Positions 1 through 8,000 of a stretch of 14,407 nucleotides of DNA are shown here, piece after piece. Under the pieces are notes generated by a model that ran no database searches, had not been told where the DNA came from, and saw only the letters and a program-made list of their open reading frames with translations. Every line of letters starts with the position of its first letter. Position 1 is the stretch's first letter. A program made the position numbers and the translations under genes. The stretch is from assembly GCA_025201865.1 (NCBI GenBank), contig MU602896.1:1-14407 (forward strand), in the 5' to 3' direction. This DNA comes from Ramicandelaber brevisporus. Its lineage: Eukaryota; Kickxellomycota; Ramicandelaberales; Ramicandelaberaceae.

Positions 1-153
1 ACGACGCCTCAGCGCACAGTGTCGTCAGATACGCACGCACTGCTTCCCTCACAGCTGGATGCGCACTTTCAGCAGTTCCAACAACAGCACCAGCAGCCGC
101 GGCGAGCTGTGCAGCGGCGCGTTCACCACCTTCAAGGACTTAACTTTCTGTAA
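1..153 (+). CDS. C-terminal end of an unidentified Gln-rich protein (partial)
   Basis: Frame 1 is open from the window edge for 50 codons and ends at TAA (151-153). The peptide is rich in Gln, His and Arg, with a short run (FQQFQQQHQQP) followed by a basic stretch (RRAVQRRVHH) and a hydrophobic end (LQGLNFL). Composition changes from GC-rich to more AT-rich right after the stop, as expected at a coding/3'UTR boundary. The tail is low-complexity and shows no domain, so the product cannot be named. It is convergent with the secreted-protein gene ending at 289, leaving about 135 bp for both 3' ends. An alternative ATG ORF in another frame (59-292) is less likely because it has no recognisable composition and runs into the neighbouring gene. 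The call rests only on openness, composition and position. Confidence 0.4.
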   Translation, partial: TTPQRTVSSDTHALLPSQLDAHFQQFQQQHQQPRRAVQRRVHHLQGLNFL

Positions 154-288
154 TCTATCACGCTCATCAATGCACATTCTGTGTGTCAATGTATTCTTTA
201 CTCAGCGAAGCAAGCATGTACTTAACGAGGAACAAAGCGGTGGTGAAAGAAAGAGAGAGTGGGAGAGTGAGCACGATTTATCGCGAGT

Positions 289-615
289 TTAGAGCGGGCA
301 CATGAGGCCGTTTGGATTCGGGACCCACTTGCCGCCGTAGCTGGCACAGCAGCGCTTCTTGAGTGCCTCGCAGGCTGCCTTCGACGCCTCCTCCTTGATG
401 ACGCAGTACAGGTCGACGTTGCCGCTGGTTGGCTTCCAGCAGCGGCTTCCCAGAGCAGCCTCGTTGCCGGCGTAGTTGATCTTCTTGGTGCCGTTGACGC
501 AGTCGCCGAGGAGGAACATCATGTCGCCTTCGAGGATTCCGTCGTAGTGGATGCTGTATGCCGATACGACGGTGGCGGTGGCAGCAGCAGCGAGAGCAAT
601 GGCAGCGACCTTCAT
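289..615 (-). CDS. Small secreted cysteine-rich protein, paralogue A (108 aa)
   Basis: Function unknown. The product starts with a classic signal peptide: MK, then an Ala/Val-rich hydrophobic core to about residue 19, with a likely cleavage after VSA before Tyr20. The mature chain of about 89 residues has Cys at 39, 59, 71, 82, 89, 90 and 106. Six of these match the neighbour at 1172-1498; Cys90 is extra. The C-terminal half is best conserved (VDL-aromatic-C, LKKRC, YGGKWVP, NG). The two proteins have the same total length and about half of their mature residues are identical by eye. No transmembrane helix follows the signal peptide, so extracellular release is expected. I start at the ATG at 615 because longer readings begin at TTG and put non-conserved, repeat-derived residues before the signal peptide. 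The leader contains a four-copy 14-bp repeat, and a TATA box lies 133 nt upstream. A possible AGTAAA poly(A) signal lies at 197-202. A disulfide-stabilised effector, antimicrobial or wall-associated protein is possible but unproven. Confidence 0.85.
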   Translation of the reverse strand: MKVAAIALAAAATATVVSAYSIHYDGILEGDMMFLLGDCVNGTKKINYAGNEAALGSRCWKPTSGNVDLYCVIKEEASKAACEALKKRCCASYGGKWVPNPNGLMCPL

Positions 616-628
616 GCTTGGCGGAGTG

Positions 629-684
629 AGTTGATAGCTGTGTGTTGATAGTTGTGAGTTGATAGCTGTGAGTAGATAGCTGTG
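629..684. repeat. Four-copy ~14-bp tandem repeat in the 5' leader of paralogue A
   Basis: Four near-identical units of 13-15 bp (629-643, 644-656, 657-670, 671-684) follow the plus-strand pattern agttgatagctgtg with one or two changes each. The array sits 14-69 nt upstream of the paralogue A start and downstream of its TATA box, so it is expected to be transcribed in the 5' UTR. On the mRNA strand it reads as repeated ACAGCTATCAACT and contains no ATG. Paralogue B lacks this array. Confidence 0.85.
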
Positions 685-747
685 CGATGTGTGTGACAAT
701 GAAGACTGCTAGCTTGGCACACTGGCGGGAATCAGCCGATGGTCTCC

Positions 748-756
748 AATATATAC
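748..756 (-). promoter_or_regulatory. TATA box of secreted paralogue A
   Basis: The minus strand reads GTATATATT here, 133 nt upstream of the ATG at 615. A start site about 30 nt downstream would give a leader of about 100 nt that includes the 14-bp repeat array. There is no ATG on the minus strand between the box and 615. The nearly identical TATA-to-ATG distance in paralogue B supports the call. Confidence 0.6.
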
Positions 757-1171
757 AGGTTGGCGTGCCGAGATGGGCTGGCATGCATCCCACAGAGACA
801 TCCAGGCCATGTTGCCGCCAGACAGTCTGCAGTCGAACGTTCCTATCGCGCAGCTGCAAATGGCGCGTGTTCCTCAAGCTCGATTTAGACACTGATTGCA
901 ATTTTAGGAACACTGGAAGCTGTATTGAGCCTATTTAAAGAAACAGGACACCACAACCGCTGCCTCATGGCAGGCAGTCGGCGACAGTGAACATTCCAAC
1001 TCCGAGTCCCTTTCTTGTGAAATGGCGTTGATCGCACAAGTGCGATAATTAGCAATCTATAAAATGCGAGCTTTAAACACCCACGGAGCAGGCTATTTCT
1101 ATGTTGAATTCTAACTCTATTTTACTTCAGTTCAATAGTAATGATCACAGAGGCAAACGAAGGCTTTCAGC
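757..1171. other. Intergenic: upstream promoter of paralogue A and 3' end of paralogue B
   Basis: I see no convincing gene. The part near 1080-1171 is AT-richer and should hold the 3' UTR of paralogue B, with a possible AGTAAA variant poly(A) signal on the minus strand at 1121-1126, 46 nt past the stop. The rest is presumed upstream regulatory DNA of paralogue A. Short ORFs crossing it have no conserved features. Confidence 0.5.
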
Positions 1172-1498
1172 TTACGCCTTGCAGACACGGCCGTTCACCG
1201 CTGGAACCCACTTGCCGCCGTATGTGGCGAGGCAGCGCTTCTTGAGGCTGTCGCACGCCTGGGCATTCGGGAAGTCTTTGACCATGCACCACAGATCAAC
1301 GTGGTTCTGCTCGTCGTTGATGCGGTGGCAGTTGTTGCCGGAGGCAGCCTCGACGTTCTCATAGGCGATGCGGGTGCGGCCGTCAACGCAGTTGCCGAAG
1401 CGGAAGGCGATGTCACCACCACGAAGACCGTGATACTCTATGGTGTAGGCGGAGGCGGCGACAGCGAGGGCAGCGACGGCAGCGAGCGAGAACTTCAT
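1172..1498 (-). CDS. Small secreted cysteine-rich protein, paralogue B (108 aa)
   Basis: Paralogue of the gene at 289-615, function unknown. It has a signal peptide (MKFSLAAVAALAVAASA) with predicted cleavage before Tyr18. The mature part of about 91 residues has Cys at 37, 57, 71, 82, 89 and 106, an even set compatible with three disulfides. The segments shared with A are SAY-x-I-x-Y at the mature N-terminus, G-x-CV-x-G, VDL-W/Y-C, the LKKRC helix-like stretch and YGGKWVP near the C-terminus. The region between the second and third Cys is the most divergent and is two residues longer here. The start at 1498 is the ATG that begins the signal peptide; a longer reading upstream would cross the TATA box and promoter. 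High third-position GC suggests robust expression. I do not recognise the family; an effector, antimicrobial peptide or wall protein are guesses. Confidence 0.85.
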   Translation of the reverse strand: MKFSLAAVAALAVAASAYTIEYHGLRGGDIAFRFGNCVDGRTRIAYENVEAASGNNCHRINDEQNHVDLWCMVKDFPNAQACDSLKKRCLATYGGKWVPAVNGRVCKA

Positions 1499-1629
1499 TT
1501 TTGGAAGAGCAGGTTTGGATGGCAGTGGCTGTTTGTGTTTGAGAGAAAGCTGTTGCGATCTGATGGTATGTGATGTGATGATGCACAGGTCGAACTGAGG
1601 CGAGGACAAGCCGCTGGCATCTGCCGTCG

Positions 1630-1637
1630 CTTTATAC
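1630..1637 (-). promoter_or_regulatory. TATA box of secreted paralogue B
   Basis: The minus strand reads GTATAAAG, a near-consensus TATA box, 132 nt upstream of the ATG at 1498. The predicted leader (about 1499-1600) has no ATG on the minus strand. A CCAAT pentamer on the minus strand at 1887-1891, about 250 nt further upstream, could be a distal element but is weak evidence by itself. Confidence 0.65.
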
Positions 1638-2037
1638 GCCTCGATGACAACAGCGATCTGATGATCAAGCGGTTGCTCTGTTTCACTTTCCAGCGGCAAT
1701 GAGGGTTCCCGAAGGCTGTGGTGCCGCCAGTCCAACAGCCAGCTGAAGGAAGAATCTTCGAAACAAATGGGGAACTGCTCAACCTCGTTGGGCAATCCGG
1801 CGGCAACATCGCTGCGGCGCCATCGGCATCGGCGTCTGATCGTGGGAATCGCAGATACACAGCACGAGCACGCAGCCACCCGGCTGATTGGACGAGGCAG
1901 CAACAGAAAAGCGAGTTAAATAAGGATAAAGTGTATAAATAAGCGAGTGAGTAAGTAAAAGAGTGAGTAAGTAAAAGAGTGAGTGAGTAAAAGAGTGAAT
2001 AGGCGAGCGATAGAGCCGATTTAGGCAGGCAGGCTAA
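1638..2037. other. Spacer between paralogue B promoter and the SNF2 gene 3' end
   Basis: No gene supported. It carries the upstream promoter of paralogue B (right to left) and the 3' flank of the SNF2 gene, whose TAG is at 2038-2040. A TATA-like tataaata at 1934-1941 lies next to a 16-bp repeat array. I found no AATAAA-type signal for the SNF2 transcript on the minus strand. Confidence 0.5.
1945..2000. repeat. 16-bp tandem repeat, 3.5 copies
   Basis: Units at 1945-1960 and 1961-1976 are identical (gagtgagtaagtaaaa), the third (1977-1992) differs by one base, and a partial fourth follows (1993-2000). Within the unit there is a 4-bp sub-periodicity (gagt/gagt/aagt/aaaa), consistent with growth by slippage. 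It lies 38 bp beyond the SNF2 stop codon and probably falls in that gene's 3' UTR or terminator region. Confidence 0.9.
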
Positions 2038-5000
2038 CTAATGGGGCTGGCCCGAGTGGTTCTGCATTTGGCCGGCGCTGTTGCCGCCAGCAAGCATTGC
2101 CTGGAGCCGCTGATGCACCAACGGATCGAATCCGCCTGCGCTAATCTGCGGCGCAATTGGCTGGAAGCCGGCTGCGTGGGGCTGGGCACGAGTGCGCGGA
2201 CGGCCACGACGGCGGGATGCAGTGTCTGCAGTAACCTGTGCGTCGGAGGTAAGGGCTCCGCTTCCGTTGCCACCACTAACGCTACCAGTACTTGTGTTGC
2301 TTACAGTGCTGCCGAGACTGATACCATTAGATACAGGTGAACCCATTGCACCACCAAAGGCAGTTGTGCGCATCGGACTAGCTGCTGAGCCCATTGGAGA
2401 GCCAAGAGCACGAGCGGCCATCTGGTGGGTTGTACCAAGAGGTGCTCCGATAGACGACAGGGCAGAGCTGGCGACGCCGCCAAGCATGCTTTGGTAATGC
2501 TGATGAGGCTGACCACCCATGTACTGCGGAAGTGACAGTGTTGGTTGAATGGTGGAATGAACTTGAGGCTGCAACTGCTGCATGACTCCTTGCTGACCAC
2601 TTTGCAACATTTGCTGATAGAGAGTCTGGTACTGGCGAGCAATGTTGGCTTGGGCAATGGCAGCTGCCTGCTGTTGTTGCCGCAATAACTGCTCTTGTTC
2701 TTGACGCTGTTGTTGCTCACGATGCTGCTCAACTTGACGCTCGTGAGACAAAATCTGATATTGGCCATCTTCACCACGAGTAACATCAAATAGATATGCC
2801 AATTCAGCGGCACGAGCGCGCATGGCAGCTGCGCCAGTGCCCACTCCACGACGACCACCGTTCCGAGCGGCAGCGGCGGCGTTCTGCTGAGCCTTGGCAA
2901 CCTCGTCAGCACGAGTGGCCAGCAATCCAGTGTAAGCAACCTTGTCCGGATCAATATCCTGCTCATCGCCAAGCGTGTACTTGCGACGAGCCTCTTCGTT
3001 AAATGTATCCGTGTGCAATTTGGCTTTAGCAAACTGCAGCATGACCATGCGTTCTTCAATAGAGTCACGGATCAAGAATCGCACAATCTCTACATCTGAA
3101 GTTTGACCAAGACGATGGACACGGTCAACTGCCTGATCCTCAACAGCCGGATTCCAATAAGGCTCCATCATGTACACCCTGCGAGCAGATGTCAAATTGA
3201 GACCGACACCGCCGGCACGCAGGGAAATCAGCATGATATCAACCGCAGACTGCCTATCCTGGAATATCTGCAATGCTTCTGTGCGCTCGTCTCTGTTCAT
3301 CGAGCCATCCAATCTGCGCCATGCAATGCCACGAGACTGTAAGTGAACCTCAATCAAATCAAGCATCTTTGTCCACTGAGAGAAAATGACACACTTATCG
3401 CGCGGCGTTCCATCTGGCCTGGTAACACGCTTACTCTCAGCAATGCGGCCATTCAGCAGCGATACTTCAAAGCCAGCTTGCTCTTCGAGACATTTCATTA
3501 GCATCCGAACCTTTGTTGGAGGGAATCGAGATGCACTGTCAAAGTCAACTGGAATAAACTCCATATCGCCATTGCTGCGCATGCCTGCATCAGAGGGAAT
3601 ACCATCTTGATCAGAGTCAGAGTCTTCGCTCGAACTGACTGTGCTGATTGAACGGCCGCCGCCTGGACGAGTACTACGTGCACTACGACGAGCTTTACGC
3701 TCACGCCTGGAGCGTCTACGTTGCTCCTCAAGCACAGCTTCGACGTTGGCATTGATGGCGGCATTGCGGGCAGTGGAGTCTGAGCCAGCCATGGGCTGGA
3801 TAGATTGCATGTCCATTTCCATGTCAACAAGGTTGGGAGCACCAATGGGGAGCTTGTCGGGATCCATGATACCATTAGCAATATTAACCATTACAATGTG
3901 ATCGGGCTCATCGTATGTTGGAGTACCGCATGATGGACAAAGAGATGCATCCATTCGATGCTCAAGACAATCACTGCACATAAACTGATTTCCAGGACAC
4001 ACTCCAATTTGACCAGTCACATGGGCATTGCGCCGTTCGGGGAACGAGAAATGACCAGGCTTGATATCACTTGTGGGTAGCTTTGGCTTTGACTCATCAC
4101 CCAGTATCGACACCAGACATAGCGAACACGTTAATTTGGAGTAATCCAGCATATCTGGATCAACAAATGAGCGATGGACACTGATTGCCATTGAGGCTGC
4201 TATGCCTGGCTGTTGCTGCTGAGATATTGTTGATCTGAATCTGTTTTCCAGCTGGGCAGCCTGTTGAATAACTTGAGGATGAGCACATGTCGATTCAATT
4301 AGAGAGTGAGCCTGCAGCATTATACGAAGGCGGGTCAATGCACTCGCTTGCAGTGTATTGTTTGCAATAGTAACGTCATTGTTCTCAATATTCCATTTAG
4401 CCATAGTTGGTCTCTGATCTGCAACTTGCTGATAGCTGGCCACACCTGCGCCTGGAGGAGCAGAGGTTGCATGTTCATATGCTTGGCCAGGTTTAATTTC
4501 GGGAGTAATTTGTCTACTGCTATTGACAGTGGAAGTACCATTATTGCTAGGATCATTCTTAATGTATTTATTGGCAATGTCTTCATCCATATCAGCCAAA
4601 TCTTCATTGTCAACCTTAACTGAATCAACTGCACTTAATATATTCCCAATGGCTTTAGACAAATCAATCTTACTATCACCTGGTTCACCTTTGAGCAGTT
4701 TGTTCCTTAATGAATTTGCAGCCTGTGCTGACTGATTGTCTTGGTCATTATTATCACCTTCTTCTTCTTCCTGACCAAGTCTCAACTGTACACTAGCACC
4801 AGGATTGTATAAATCAACATGAGTGCAAACTTGACGTAATCTAAGAATAAACACTAGAATGTACATGTAGTTATCCATCAAATTACCTTCATTTAACAAC
4901 TCTACTAACTTTTCACGTGCCTTCAATTCAACAGCAGAATAAAGAGCTCTCTCCCGAACTTCCAAATCCAACCATTGGACTCTCTCTATCTTTTCAGGCA

Positions 5001-8000
5001 ATTTCAGTAACAATTGGCCATTTCTATCTTTACCCATTTTGGTTCTTCTCATACACAGAGTCTGCATCAGCTTTCTCAATCTATTCATTGCCGACTGCTG
5101 AACCAACTTCATATTACTTGTAAATGGCTTTCCGATAATTGACTGCCACTGTCTAGTGTCACTTAGCTGAGGAACTCCAATAAATTTGACCAGCGTGCCC
5201 AAATCATCAATTCGATTAACAATGGGTGTTCCAGTCAGTGCCCATCTGCGCCCAGCTGACAATGCACATGCGGCACGTGCTGTCAATGTCTTGCTCTCTC
5301 GGATTGTATGCGCCTCGTCTAATATAACTCTGTGCCAGTGAATTGTAAATAGACTGCTAAGCTCAAAGGATGGTAGTCTAGAGACATCTTCTGATCCATT
5401 CTTCTTCTTTTCAGGTTCAAAGTCAGATGCCTTGTATTCATTAGCAATAACTTGATACGTCGTTAACACAACATCAAACTGTGATAACTGCTGAACATCT
5501 ATTTTACGTCCCTTCTCATGGTAAACATGCACACTTAGCTGATGAGTGGATTTCAAGTGTGTTTTCAGCTGAGTTTCCCAGTTCTCAACAACTGACAGTG
5601 GGCATACAACCAGCGTTGCTCCAGACAATATCGAGCCAACCAGTCTCAGCATTGGATTGGTTGGATAGTGAGCAGCCGCCAGTCTGGCTGATCGAGGCAA
5701 TTTGACAATGTTGGCTTCTAATTTTCTCTGAGAATCAGTTAATGTAACATCGCCTGCTCCAACCAACATTGAGTCACACATCAACCTTGTAGCATTGTAT
5801 AATGGAAGTTGGACTGGGTTAGACTGGCTTGGCGCACCCTCCAACTCCATCATCGGCAGAGGCGGTCCAAATGGCTCACTGACCATCAATGCAATAGCTG
5901 TCAATGTTTTGCCCAATCCCATGTCATCTGAGTTAAGCCCTCCCAATACAGGCTCTTTAGGGGGACCAACCAATCTAGTGCCAGTCATGTCCATCTCCAT
6001 TGTTGAACTCATCAGTTCGTGATATGACGGCGGAGGCATTGCAGCATTGCGTGGAGCCAATGGATCTATTCTGTGTCGAGACATTGACCACATTGCTGGT
6101 GGAATGTCGTCAAGAGGCAAGTTTGCAGCAAGGGATGGATCATGATATCTCTCTGACGGAATATCAGGCATACAGCGCATATCAATCATTCCATAGTGAG
6201 ACTCGCGCCATAGCATGAAATAAAGAGCCTGTCTTTGATGTGCATGCATTGTTGATTTCAGTGCCTCTGGCTGTTTAGCTTCCGGCATTGTTAAATGTGC
6301 AGAAAAGTCAGCCGTCAACTTATCAACCTGAGTGGCGACGTCATCATTTGGATCCAGATCAGCAGGTCCATTGTTTGTATTAACTCTATGTGGTGACTCG
6401 CCTGCTGGTCTCAGATGCTGGCGTGGAGGTGATTGATTAATATTGCTATTGACATTGGCAGCACTGCTGTGACTATAATAATTGTGCAATTGATGAGAAG
6501 TTGGTTTATGTAATCTAACCAGTCCATTACTATTAGTAATATTGGCATTGTTGATAAGAGGAGACGGAGGAGGAGGATGAGGATGAGATGAGAGATAGCC
6601 ATATCCACTATTGGGTTCATGTTTAGTGACAGCAGCTGGTGCCTCCTCTTCCTCATTGTCGGAATCAAAGCTGATTGGCGCAGCAGATGTTCCAATAGCA
6701 GGTTTGTGATCGCCAGGCTCCTTTTTGGGTATGATGGAAGGTAGCTTTCTCGGAGGCGGCACATTATTGCCCATAATCACCAGATTCTCCGATTTAACTG
6801 GCTTGACTGTTCGATCAGCCCAATAATCAAATCTAATTGGATACTCACCAAATCTACTCATATTTTCCAGTGCACGTTCTTTTCTGCTTTCATCGCTGTA
6901 CAATATAGTTACTAATGACAATAATCTATCTGATTTGGAATTGGGGATTTGAACCATTGGAGCAATTAATACCAATCCTTCAATAATCATTGGTGACAGC
7001 ATTTGAGCACGCTCTGGTCCAACATATGCGAGTCTAGTTCGTGCGTCATTTGGCGGCGATATATAGAGTGCAACAGGATTCTTTGGATTTCCAGTTTCAC
7101 GAACTAATTTTACATCCACAAACTCTGACTGAGCATTTCCAATCCTTAACACACGTTTACGCGAACTCATAACATGGTTAAGTAATGACACTGGATCCCG
7201 CACTGTAACTGGAACCTGCAGACATCCGATACAGCGCAATCTGCCATCACTGACTGGCGTAGGTGGCTGCTTCTGAGTTGTCTGCTGAGCTGCCTGCTGT
7301 AGTTGTACTGGAGGAGTCTTCTCGTCGATAATAATTGGCTTTTGCTCATTATTGTTGTTACTATTGCCACTATTATTATAAAGAGAGGATTCATGCTGAA
7401 GCGTTTTTGGTGGACCAAGCGATGGAGTATCATCAGGACTATCAGTCAAGTCAACGACTGTTGATGCTGCTTCTGCTGCTGTTGCCGTTGATGGTGATAA
7501 CAGTAGGTGACTCTGTTGAGGCATTCGTAATGCAGCGGCTGCGGCTGCTGCATCAGGTGCCATCTGCTCTGGAATACGAGGAACACTGCTGCCCGCCTGG
7601 AGAAATTGCTGCGGAGGCTGGCCAAATCCAAACTGCCCGAATTGCTGCTGGCCGTTATTACTAGCTGAAATGTTCACATCGCAACTAGGGGGATGTCCAT
7701 CTCCATATAATCTCGAGGAGAGTGCTGGAGGAACTGATGACGCCACCGCGAAGATGGATGGCGAACCAGGTTTGGCAGGGCTAGCCATACACACTGAAGC
7801 AGCCGCTGTCGGAGCTATTACTGCTGTTGATGCCAGTGCTGACGCTGGGGCTGTCGGAGCAGATGGTGACTTTGGCTGTGGTAAGCCGAGAATAGTCTTT
7901 GCGCGCTGTGTGTTGGCAGGCCGAATGGAACCAATCATGCTCCTAAATCCACCTGATTCACCTGCACCTGCACCTGCACTTGTACTTGCAGCAGTGGAAG

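Noticed and set aside
59-292. Plus-strand ATG ORF of 77 codons at the left end
   Set aside because: It overlaps the end of secreted paralogue A, its second half reads a purine-rich UTR-like stretch, and the frame open from position 1 has a more coding-like composition.
278-913. 211-codon minus-strand ORF over paralogue A
   Set aside because: It is out of frame with the signal-peptide protein, starts at a non-ATG codon, and its sequence is Arg/His-rich in the way shadows of GC-rich genes are.
1499-1903. N-terminal extension of paralogue B
   Set aside because: It would translate through the TATA box and leader and bury the signal peptide internally; the start is non-ATG and paralogue A has no equivalent.
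1945-2000. Possible CRISPR-like array
   Set aside because: Units are directly adjacent with no spacers and the context is eukaryotic; it is a simple tandem repeat.
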